Source: Rhodospirillaceae bacterium
Lineage (GTDB): Bacteria > Pseudomonadota > Alphaproteobacteria > Rickettsiales > UBA3002
DNA length: 6,766 bases
Assembly: GCA_947458525.1 (NCBI GenBank)
Contig: CANHAG010000073.1
Location: 1-6,766, forward strand
Direction: 5' to 3'
In this document: one piece after another, positions 1 to 6,766 of the stretch
How the letters are laid out: each line of letters starts with the position of its first letter
Numbering within the stretch: position 1 is the first letter of the stretch
Made by a program: the position numbers and the translations under genes
The notes under the pieces: model-generated
The model's database searches: none
The model's input: the letters and a program-made list of their open reading frames with translations, nothing else
What the model was told of the DNA's origin: nothing

Positions 1-37
1 CGGCGGCGGCTTCTTTTTTGCGGGCAGTCTTGGCCAT
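1..37 (-). CDS. Start of a Lys/Ala-rich protein, truncated by the window edge
   Basis: An ATG on the minus strand (bases 37-35) opens a frame that runs off the left edge without a stop. It reads MAKTARKKEAAA. This basic, alanine-rich N-terminus is typical of many small nucleic-acid-binding or ribosome-associated proteins, but twelve residues cannot identify a family. The Shine-Dalgarno match upstream is weak (an ACGAG about 8 bases before the ATG). The gene would be divergent from grxD, sharing the 227 bp region 38-264. It could also be a chance open stretch. Confidence 0.4.
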   Translation of the reverse strand, partial: MAKTARKKEAAA

Positions 38-94
38 GGGAATACTCGTAGGGTTGCGGTGAGGCTCGTGCAGTTGCTATGGGGGAGGTGTAGA

Positions 95-114
95 GGAAAC
101 TCGGGGCAGTTTCC
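95..114. repeat. Perfect 7-bp inverted repeat with 6-base spacer
   Basis: GGAAACT (95-101) and AGTTTCC (108-114) are perfect reverse complements separated by CGGGGC. The 20 bp dyad has the size of a dimeric-regulator operator and lies between two divergent gene starts. On the plus strand it is followed, after six bases, by ATTTTT (121-126), so it also looks slightly like a terminator. However, no plus-strand gene lies upstream to be terminated. Its role is unknown. Confidence 0.5.
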
Positions 115-158
115 AAGAGTATTTTTGCGGATTCACGCGCATATTGTCTATTTATTTC

Positions 159-200
159 CCCCGCCTCTGCTTTGTCAGTGCCACGAAGGCGGGGATGACA
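159..200. repeat. Overlapping inverted repeats; possible degenerate intergenic palindrome
   Basis: Two inverted repeats share this stretch. CCCCGCCT (159-166) pairs perfectly with AGGCGGGG (187-194) around a 20-base loop. TGTCA (173-177) pairs with TGACA (196-200). The two stems interleave and so cannot form together. The right half resembles the GC-rich palindromes ending in GGGGATGACA that recur between genes in many proteobacteria. That is from memory, and only one copy is present here. No T-tract follows on either strand, so it is not an intrinsic terminator. Confidence 0.45.
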
Positions 201-211
201 GAATTAGGGGC

Positions 212-242
212 TAGACCTTGGCCTGTGCAGTCCCTATATACT
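212..242 (+). promoter_or_regulatory. Candidate sigma-70 promoter of grxD
   Basis: TAGACC (212-217) matches the TTGACA -35 consensus at four of six bases. It is followed by TATATA (235-240, 17 bp spacer) or TATACT (237-242, 19 bp spacer, five of six -10 matches). Transcription would begin near 248-250, just ahead of the grxD ribosome binding site, giving a very short leader. The position fits, but the -35 is weak and no experiment supports it. Confidence 0.35.
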
Positions 243-264
243 CTCACGCAACAAGGAGCCAGCC

Positions 265-600
265 ATGACGAACCCTGCATTTGAACGGATTGAAGCCGAT
301 ATTAAAAACCACGATATTGTGCTTTACATGAAGGGCAATAAGAAACTGCCACAATGCGGGTTTTCAGCCACCGTGGCCGCGGTGCTCGAGCGGCTTGGCA
401 TCAGCGACTACAAGGATGTGAATGTGCTTGCCGATCAGGAAATCCGCGAGGGCATCAAGCAGTTCGCCAACTGGCCGACCATCCCCCAGCTTTATGTGAA
501 AGGCGAGTTCATCGGCGGCTGCGACATTGTGCGCGATATGTACCAGTCCGGCGAATTACAGGCGCTGCTGAAGGAAAAGGGGATCGCGGTTAGTGGGTAG
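265..600 (+). CDS. grxD: Monothiol glutaredoxin, Grx4/GrxD (CGFS type)
   Basis: Encodes a 111-residue cytosolic single-domain monothiol glutaredoxin. Such proteins bind a [2Fe-2S] cluster as a glutathione-ligated dimer, often with a BolA partner, and deliver clusters or report iron status. The signature CGFS motif is at residues 31-34, after MKG at 22-24 and a Pro-Gln just before the cysteine. The glutathione-binding WPTIPQLY is at 70-77, and the [10 protein letters not shown] segment (80-89) completes the thioredoxin-like fold. The length is normal for bacterial Grx4. The ATG start is supported by AAGGAG at 253-258 with a six-base spacer. No bolA or isc/suf gene is visible nearby. The gene stands alone on the plus strand and converges with the DUF2155 gene. 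The loop before the motif reads GNKKLPQ rather than the more usual GTPxxPQ, which is a minor variation. Confidence 0.97.
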   Translation: MTNPAFERIEADIKNHDIVLYMKGNKKLPQCGFSATVAAVLERLGISDYKDVNVLADQEIREGIKQFANWPTIPQLYVKGEFIGGCDIVRDMYQSGELQALLKEKGIAVSG

Positions 601-1021
601 GTTATAGGTTATGGGTTTTAGCCCTTACAGGGCAAGAGACAAACGGTTGCCACACCAACAGAAGATCTCAAACCTGAAGAATTGTGGAATATTGACACCA
701 AAATGGCTGATGGCAAACCCGGAACCGGGGGGGTGGTGGCAAGACCTTGGACTAGTGCCTGCGTTTCCAACGCTACCAGCGCTGCAGATACCAATACCGC
801 CACCTATAACCTTACCAATCAGAGTATTGCCTGTTCGGCAATCTTCCGTGGAATGTTTTAATCACACCGCTTTCTTCGCTTCAATGTTCGGCAGCTTACA
901 TCAGTCGTTCCAAAGTTCTTCGTAAAAGCGGCTCTTTGCATGAAAGATCCGACGCTCACTGCTGATAAAATGCAGGTTTTATAAATCTCGCGCGTGCAAT
1001 CATTGGCGGGAGGCGCGTGGG
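601..1021. other. Convergent intergenic region without an intact gene
   Basis: This 421 bp separates the ends of grxD and the DUF2155 gene. It contains a duplicated TAGGTTA over the grxD stop (598-611), a small hairpin GCCCT-TAC-AGGGC (621-633), the pilin-like remnant at 622-861, and an A/T-only hairpin ATAAAA-TGCAGG-TTTTAT (965-982). Neither hairpin is a GC-rich stem with a following T-tract, so no intrinsic terminator can be assigned to either gene. Apart from the remnant, 862-1021 shows nothing I can name. Confidence 0.6.
622..861 (+). pseudogene. C-terminal remnant of a pilin/pseudopilin-like protein
   Basis: After an in-frame stop at 619-621 the frame stays open for 79 codons to a TAA at 859-861. 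It has no usable start codon ahead of the informative part; the first ATG is codon 703. The translation contains LWNIDTKMADGKPGTGGVV (682-738), then a cysteine (codon 760), an Asn/Thr/Ala-rich stretch, and TYNLTNQSIACSAIF (802-846). The order 'IDxKxDDGxPxxG ... C ... Y ... C' near a C-terminus is, as I recall, typical of type II-secretion pseudopilins and type IV pilin-like proteins of Alphaproteobacteria. The hydrophobic N-terminal helix and prepilin cleavage site are missing, since only 21 bases separate this frame from grxD. I infer a 5'-truncated gene copy. It could also be a donor cassette or a chance match, though the residue pattern argues against chance. Confidence 0.55.
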
Positions 1022-1732
1022 TCAGCCACGGCAGCCAATCACGGTCACATCGTAAATAGGATGTTCCAGATTGGTGAGTGACGGGGTGGAGGCAAACATC
1101 CAGCCATCAAACAGATCCATAGGAAACTGTTCTGCCGGCTTTTCTTCGCGTATGGCGAGCAGTGCCGCCGCATCGGGCTGGCTGCCGGCCACTGTAGCAC
1201 GGCAGGCGAGCGAAGTGATGACAAGGTTGCCAAACCGCCCCTCCTGACCTGGGGCAATATCGATTTCGAGTGCATGCGCCGTGACCTTGTTAAGCGCGCG
1301 GAGCTTCACACTGCGCGGGGGCTGATTCGCATCCTCAAACACCACATTTTCTTTGGGCGCGCGCAAGGTAGGGTCGGAGGTGGCGGCGGAAAGCTCGCTG
1401 GCGGTGATTTCATCTGCCGTAGGGGCAACCACTTCTCCCGTTTCTACCCCTGCGACCGGCGCTGCATCCGTAGTACGCGGGCCGGTAGGGGCGGGAATCA
1501 GCGCATCTGGCGAGGCGCGGCCAAACGGTACAGCAGGCGGCGGGGGATTCTCTTTGGTGCTATAGCCAAACGGCCCCGGTTCCTTCGTGCTGTATACGCC
1601 AGACGGCGCAGGTTCCTGACGTTGCAGCTGAAAGGGCAAAGGCGGCGGATTCTGCTGCGCCTGCGCCAGCCCTGCTGCTGCCAGCCAGAGGCTGCTGCCC
1701 ATCACGATAGCGCGTGCGAGGGGTCGGCGCAT
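1022..1732 (-). CDS. Secreted DUF2155 family protein
   Basis: Encodes 236 residues from the preferred ATG at 1732. An upstream ATG at 1810 would add 26 very basic residues and overlap mlaD by 68 bp. The 1732 start instead gives a clean signal peptide: MRRPLAR, a hydrophobic core, then AQA just before residue 26. The exported protein has a long Pro/Ala-rich, probably disordered linker (about 26-135) with a short repeat (YSTKEPGPF, YSTKENPPP). It ends in a DUF2155 domain (about 141-235). Domain hallmarks are VKLRALNKVTA, FGNLVI, a cysteine at 177, DLFDGWMFASTPSL, EHPIYDV and a cysteine at 234; the two cysteines may pair in the periplasm. The molecular function of the family is unknown. It lies 10 bp after mlaD, with only a weak Shine-Dalgarno, so translation is probably coupled. 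It is the last gene of the minus-strand run. Confidence 0.88.
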   Translation of the reverse strand: MRRPLARAIVMGSSLWLAAAGLAQAQQNPPPLPFQLQRQEPAPSGVYSTKEPGPFGYSTKENPPPPAVPFGRASPDALIPAPTGPRTTDAAPVAGVETGEVVAPTADEITASELSAATSDPTLRAPKENVVFEDANQPPRSVKLRALNKVTAHALEIDIAPGQEGRFGNLVITSLACRATVAGSQPDAAALLAIREEKPAEQFPMDLFDGWMFASTPSLTNLEHPIYDVTVIGCRG

Positions 1733-1742
1733 GGCCTGAGGC

Positions 1743-2249
1743 TTACTCAATTCCCGTAGCAAACGGATCGGGCGTTTCTTCCTTCTTCTCATCACCATTG
1801 CCGCTGACACCGCCGCCGCTGAACATGAATTTACCGATCATTTCCTCAAGATTGACCGAAGCCTGAGTATAGGCAATGACATCTCCGGTTTTCAGCATCG
1901 CCTCATCGCCACCGGGCGTGATGGCAATGAATTTTTCACCCAGCAGACCAGCGCTCTGTACCGCGGCGGAAGAATCTTTCGGCAGCTTCACGTTTTTTTC
2001 AATCCGCATTTTTGCAACAGCTTCATAGGTTTCAGGGTCAAGGGTGAGGGACTCAATCACCCCCACTTTGATGCCACCCACCCGCACATCACTGCCAAGG
2101 CCAATGCCGCTGATATTGGAAAAATCAGCGGTCAGCTGATAGCCATCCACTTTTTTGACGTTGCTGTTACTGTAGGCGAAATAGAGAAATCCGCCCGCTA
2201 CCGTCAGCACTACCGCGCCCATTACGGTTTCAATTACATTATTTGCCAT
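1743..2249 (-). CDS. mlaD: MlaD-like MCE-domain lipid-transport protein
   Basis: Encodes 168 residues. It has an N-terminal membrane anchor (about 5-26) and a single MCE domain (about 37-115) with GSDVRVGGIKVGVI (52-65) and the family signature GLLGEKFIAITPGG (101-114). A short helix with hydrophobic residues (132-143) and a polar tail of Gly, Asp, Glu and Lys follow. MlaD proteins form hexameric rings on the periplasmic face of the inner membrane and carry phospholipid between the MlaFEB transporter and periplasmic MlaC, maintaining outer-membrane asymmetry. The length fits the single-domain MlaD class rather than PqiB/YebT-type multi-MCE proteins. mlaE, mlaF and mlaC are not in the window, so the partner complex must be encoded elsewhere. 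The start is supported by GAGGTGAGGA (2254-2263) ahead of the ATG. That site may be paired in a hairpin (see 2256-2277). Confidence 0.93.
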   Translation of the reverse strand: MANNVIETVMGAVVLTVAGGFLYFAYSNSNVKKVDGYQLTADFSNISGIGLGSDVRVGGIKVGVIESLTLDPETYEAVAKMRIEKNVKLPKDSSAAVQSAGLLGEKFIAITPGGDEAMLKTGDVIAYTQASVNLEEMIGKFMFSGGGVSGNGDEKKEETPDPFATGIE

Positions 2250-2255
2250 AGATTC

Positions 2256-2277
2256 CTCACCTCGTGATAGGGGTGAG
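2256..2277 (-). promoter_or_regulatory. Possible hairpin covering the mlaD ribosome binding site
   Basis: Read on the minus strand, CTCACC, a ten-base loop and GGTGAG form a perfect six-base-pair stem. The 3' arm includes part of the GAGGTGAGGA Shine-Dalgarno region and ends six bases before the mlaD ATG. The stem could limit mlaD translation, but it is short and may be incidental. Confidence 0.35.
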
Positions 2278-2325
2278 TGCTAGCAGCAAACCTGAGCGCT
2301 GTCCAGACGAACGGCGGGGCGCGTG

Positions 2326-2523
2326 CTACCAGAGCCCTCCCTTGGGTTCCGGGCAGTTATTGTAAAATTTGCAGACAGCTTCTTCCTGCTTTTTCTCATC
2401 GCTCTTATAGGTGCCGTAGAATTTATCCCACCATTCCTGATTTTCTTTAGCCTTGGGATCCTCGGCGATTGAACCGCAGCCAGCAAGCAGGGTGGCCACC
2501 AGTGCTAGAAGCGCGATCCTCAC
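2326..2523 (-). CDS. Small lipoprotein, translationally coupled to NDUFA12-like gene
   Basis: Encodes 65 residues from a GTG at 2523. This start is chosen because GGAGG (2529-2533) sits five bases upstream and GTG overlaps the preceding TGA as GTGA, a classic coupling arrangement. A longer reading from GTG 2535 would lack that signal. The N-terminus is a lipoprotein signal: R2, hydrophobic core 3-13, and lipobox LLAGC with the lipid-bearing cysteine at 16. Glycine at +2 predicts outer-membrane sorting under the E. coli Lol rule. The mature part is about 50 residues, hydrophilic, rich in Lys, Glu and aromatics (EWWDKFYGTYKS). A terminal segment holds two cysteines (51 and 57) in VCKFYNNCPEPKGGLW, possibly a disulphide. 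I recognise no family. Its position between the complex I-related gene and mlaD suggests an envelope role. Confidence 0.85.
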   Translation of the reverse strand: MRIALLALVATLLAGCGSIAEDPKAKENQEWWDKFYGTYKSDEKKQEEAVCKFYNNCPEPKGGLW

Positions 2524-2885
2524 TGCGGCCTCCACGGTTCATAGTCGGCAGCGCTACGCGCGCGCCTGCCGCCTTTGAGCAGATGCCCCGGCGGTAAATA
2601 GCGGTAAATAGTGCCGGTAAGATTCGGAAGATGCGGCTTCTGCCAGCGGTATTTTTTGGCCAGTTTCTCAGGCAGCGGCACTGCAAGCGTATGGTGCAGC
2701 CAGCCATGCCACTCGGCCGGAACTTTGGAGGGCTCGGCCATACCCTGATACACCACCCAGCGGCGCGTGCGCCCGGTGGTTGGGTGCCTGCGGCGGGATT
2801 CATAATAGCGGTTACCAAAATCATCCTTACCGATGAAGCGGCCTTTGAAGAAGGTAAAAAGACGAGTGCCAATTGTGGATGCCAT
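2520..2885 (-). CDS. NDUFA12-like complex I accessory/assembly protein
   Basis: Encodes 121 residues of the NDUFA12 family (NADH:ubiquinone oxidoreductase 17.2 kDa subunit; the eukaryotic paralogue NDUFAF2 is an assembly factor). Hallmarks in order are DDFGNRYYE (21-29), RRWVVY (41-46), SKVPAEWHGWLHH (53-65), PHLPNLTGTIYRYLPPG (84-100) and a C-terminal YEPWRP (115-120). The length is close to the usual bacterial homologue, so the gene appears intact. In Alphaproteobacteria this protein is a supernumerary complex I subunit on the cytoplasmic side, and it is one of the accessory subunits shared with mitochondria. The core nuo genes are not in the window, so the subunit is encoded away from the main operon. 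The ATG at 2885 has AAAGGA (2891-2896) five bases upstream, overlapping the stop of the preceding gene. Its own stop overlaps the lipoprotein start by four bases. Confidence 0.94.
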   Translation of the reverse strand: MASTIGTRLFTFFKGRFIGKDDFGNRYYESRRRHPTTGRTRRWVVYQGMAEPSKVPAEWHGWLHHTLAVPLPEKLAKKYRWQKPHLPNLTGTIYRYLPPGHLLKGGRRARSAADYEPWRPQ

Positions 2886-2894
2886 TAATTTCCT

Positions 2895-5123
2895 TTAGCG
2901 CAAAACCTTCAAGTACGGCAAGAGATTCGTATAATCATCGGTCCAAGGATGGTGAAATGCGGAGAACTCTGGTGGTTTCCACCCAGGCTGGTGGCGAAAG
3001 AAATCTGCACTCGCCGAGGAGGAGTGCACCAATATAACCCATTGCGATTCAAAGACTAACGGCGACCTTGTCGGAAAATCTTTTGCAAACACCGCCACAC
3101 CCTCTTCTTTAGCGAGCGCGGCAAGCAGCGGTTGCAAATCAAGATGCCGGTTGGAGATATGAATCGCGAGAACTCCATTCGGATCAAGCTTGCTGAAATA
3201 GAGCTGTAACGCTTCACGCGTGAGCAGATGCACAGGAATGGCATCAGAAGAAAATGCATCAACAACCAGTATTCCATAGCGATGATCCGATTCGCGCGCC
3301 AAGGTCAAACGCCCATCCCCTAAAATGATGCGCTGCTGTCCGGGGCAATCGGAAAGATAGGTGAAGAGCTGTTGATTCTTCGCGATCGCAACAACCAATG
3401 GATTAATCTCAAAGAAGTCCACCTGCTGCTGCGGTACTGCATAGCATTTCACTGTCCCCACCCCCAGTCCGATGATACCCAATGGCATCGCTGCTACCGC
3501 AGTAGATCGCGCCTGCATTACCTCCTCAAGCGCATCATAATACGATGTGATTTGCAGCTTCTGCGCAGGATCAAGACTCTGCAAACCATGCATCGTCGTA
3601 TTATGCATTAAGACGCGCGCATTCAATGCGGCGTTGCGGAGCACATGCGACACACCAAAAAAATTCCGCTGACGCAATTCATAAATCGCATCTTTCGGCA
3701 GGAACACGATAACAAGAAAGACAATCGCCACACCATAAAACAAGGTATGAAATTTATGCGTAAGAATGCGCAGCACGATCGCCGCTACGATCAGAGAAAG
3801 GATCGCATGTTTAGAATTCAGTACTGTTGCCCAAGAGATTTCGCGTGTTGCTACATAGGCAATAAATACACCAATAATCATCGCCAGCACGCCTAGTTGC
3901 AGGGCGTGCAGGATAACAATCTTTATTTCCTGACGTAGTGCCATGGCTTGGGAACGATGGCGAGCAGATAGAATAAAGCTCACTATTGCCGCCAGCCAAA
4001 GCAGCGCGGGATATTCAAAAAGATAATCCAGCACATTTGGTGCAATCAGGGCATTAAATACGCCACCCAACATGCCGCCAAACGCAATACAAAGATAATA
4101 CCATGTCAATTTTTCAGGCGTCGGTTTCCGGTCCGCAAGGTACCCATGCAAGGCAAATGCAAGCGTCATGAATACCAGAAGATGGACAAGAAGAAGCCAG
4201 GTAAAACGGATGAAAATCGGCATCAGAAGAAACAGGCCGAGTAGCGCCGCAAAGGGAGCTAATCGCTTGGCAAGCGGCACAAAGATTGGGCGCAAGGCAA
4301 ACGCATCAACAAAACTAAGAAGATAAATCGCAAGCGGGGCGACCCAGAAAAATGGCACCGACGCAATATCCGTCGTCATATGGGTCGTTAGCCCCAAGGA
4401 AAGGCCAGAAGGCAAAAACGCCAATAGCAGCCAACCGCAAGAAACTTTCCAGTCCACATCGCGCCAGTGCCATGCCGCATCCGTCGATTGAAACGATGCC
4501 GCGTCAGATGAGGATGTGTTAAAAGATTGCTTCGGTAATAATCGCCATGCAAAAATGAGCAATCCAACCGCCGTAACGATCAGCAGAAGAGACCATAGAT
4601 GTGTCTGTTGGGATAACGGGATGCGAGGCTCAATGACCAGTAAATAGGCTAAAAGAGCACTGAAACTGCCAAAATTACTCGCACTATATAACACATACGG
4701 CTTCGTTGCCATCGGGTCGCGACTGACACTTACCCAGCGCTGCAACAAGGGCGCGGTTGCTGCCACAAAAACGAACGGTAAGCCGAGAGCAACGAGTAAT
4801 TGTATCAAAAGACTGCGCAAAGGCTGAGCGGAAATAATTTCCGCTGTCGGAGAATGGAACCCAACCGGCAAAAAGAAAAACACTAATATCAGTAAAAGTA
4901 AATGGATGACCCTCTGGTAGCGTGGTGATGCGTAAGTCGTAAGCACGTGTGCATAGAGATACCCCAACAAGAGAAGCGCCTGGAAACAGAGCATGACCGT
5001 ATTCCACACCGCAGGCGTTCCCCCAAATTGGGGTAACAGAATCTTGCTTGCCATCGGCTGTACAACGAACAACAGAAATGCCATCAAGAAACTGAGAGAG
5101 TAAGCGGCAAATAAGGAGATCAA
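2895..5123 (-). CDS. Multi-pass membrane protein fused to spermidine-synthase-like domain
   Basis: Encodes 742 residues. About fourteen hydrophobic segments fill residues 3-476, and a soluble Rossmann-like domain fills about 480-742. The N-terminal family hallmark VQPMASKILLPQFGGTPAVW is at 21-40. The C-terminal half has NFFGV (487-491), HGLQ (512-515), the SAM-type glycine loop GLGVGT (552-557), an acidic residue after the second strand (E572 in FFEINP), GDGR (602-605), VVDAFSSDAIPVHLLT (620-635, matching the catalytic-Asp region of SpeE) and PWTDDYTNLLPYL (726-738). Family members are called fused MFS/spermidine synthases, but polyamine synthesis is unproven for most, and the true substrate is unknown. 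No speD gene is visible. The start is TTG at 5123: a TAA lies two codons upstream, GGGGGG (5131-5136) serves as ribosome binding site, and the next ATG (5084) would cut into the first membrane segment. The gene follows rpoD by 38 bp. Confidence 0.88.
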   Translation of the reverse strand: MISLFAAYSLSFLMAFLLFVVQPMASKILLPQFGGTPAVWNTVMLCFQALLLLGYLYAHVLTTYASPRYQRVIHLLLLILVFFFLPVGFHSPTAEIISAQPLRSLLIQLLVALGLPFVFVAATAPLLQRWVSVSRDPMATKPYVLYSASNFGSFSALLAYLLVIEPRIPLSQQTHLWSLLLIVTAVGLLIFAWRLLPKQSFNTSSSDAASFQSTDAAWHWRDVDWKVSCGWLLLAFLPSGLSLGLTTHMTTDIASVPFFWVAPLAIYLLSFVDAFALRPIFVPLAKRLAPFAALLGLFLLMPIFIRFTWLLLVHLLVFMTLAFALHGYLADRKPTPEKLTWYYLCIAFGGMLGGVFNALIAPNVLDYLFEYPALLWLAAIVSFILSARHRSQAMALRQEIKIVILHALQLGVLAMIIGVFIAYVATREISWATVLNSKHAILSLIVAAIVLRILTHKFHTLFYGVAIVFLVIVFLPKDAIYELRQRNFFGVSHVLRNAALNARVLMHNTTMHGLQSLDPAQKLQITSYYDALEEVMQARSTAVAAMPLGIIGLGVGTVKCYAVPQQQVDFFEINPLVVAIAKNQQLFTYLSDCPGQQRIILGDGRLTLARESDHRYGILVVDAFSSDAIPVHLLTREALQLYFSKLDPNGVLAIHISNRHLDLQPLLAALAKEEGVAVFAKDFPTRSPLVFESQWVILVHSSSASADFFRHQPGWKPPEFSAFHHPWTDDYTNLLPYLKVLR

Positions 5124-5161
5124 AGCTTATCCCCCCGGTTCAAGTGGAATGCCAGCTCAAA

Positions 5162-6766
<1,605 letters not shown>

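Noticed and set aside
598..611. Tandem TAGGTTA x2 over the grxD stop, telomere-like
   Set aside because: Two 7-base copies are too few to call a repeat array, and nothing else in the window extends them.
621..633. Hairpin GCCCT-TAC-AGGGC as grxD terminator
   Set aside because: The stem is only five base pairs and is followed by AAGAGAC, not a T-tract. The minus-strand side also lacks T.
611..925. Plus-strand frame of 104 codons after grxD
   Set aside because: Its translation is Pro-rich and irregular, while the frame used for the pilin-like remnant gives a coherent protein pattern over the same bases.
965..982. ATAAAA/TTTTAT hairpin as terminator of the minus-strand operon
   Set aside because: The stem is entirely A/T and no U-tract follows on the minus strand, so it would be too weak to act as an intrinsic terminator.
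1274..1759. Plus-strand frame of 161 codons
   Set aside because: It is antisense to the DUF2155 gene, which has clear domain motifs. The Arg-rich translation is a typical shadow of a GC-rich gene.
1733..1810. N-terminal extension of the DUF2155 gene from ATG 1810
   Set aside because: It would overlap mlaD by 68 bp and place a strongly basic 26-residue extension before a complete signal peptide. The ATG at 1732 is preferred.

Overview
The window looks like a piece of an alphaproteobacterial chromosome of moderate G+C. The evidence is an NDUFA12-family complex I protein, a DUF2155 protein and a stand-alone MlaD together in one gene run, plus a primary sigma factor with a long acidic non-conserved region. 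I cannot name a genus.

Layout. Bases 1-37 hold the first 12 codons of a minus-strand gene that leaves the window. Bases 38-264 are a divergent intergenic region with two inverted repeats and a plausible grxD promoter. Bases 265-600 (+) encode a monothiol CGFS glutaredoxin of the Grx4/GrxD type. Bases 601-1021 separate convergent genes. They contain no intact gene, but 622-861 (+) is a start-less open stretch whose translation resembles the C-terminal end of a type IV pilin-like or pseudopilin protein, probably a gene remnant.

Bases 1022-6766 are one unbroken minus-strand run. In transcription order it is rpoD (5' end outside the window), a 742-residue multi-pass membrane protein fused to a spermidine-synthase-like domain (TTG start), an NDUFA12-like protein, a very small lipoprotein (GTG start overlapping the previous stop), MlaD, and a secreted DUF2155 protein. 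Gaps downstream of rpoD are 38, 9, -4, 76 and 10 bp, and I see no convincing intrinsic terminator between the genes, so co-transcription of at least the last five is likely.

How the genes may work together. RpoD is the housekeeping sigma factor and is probably only a neighbour. The last four genes look like an envelope and respiration module: a complex I accessory or assembly protein, a small lipoprotein, an inner-membrane-anchored MCE-domain lipid-binding protein and a periplasmic protein of unknown function. The linkage is suggestive, but no joint function can be shown from sequence alone. The points most worth following are the pilin-like fragment, the tiny lipoprotein coupled to NDUFA12, and a possible hairpin over the mlaD ribosome binding site. 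I found no CRISPR array, tRNA, rRNA, insertion sequence or prophage gene.
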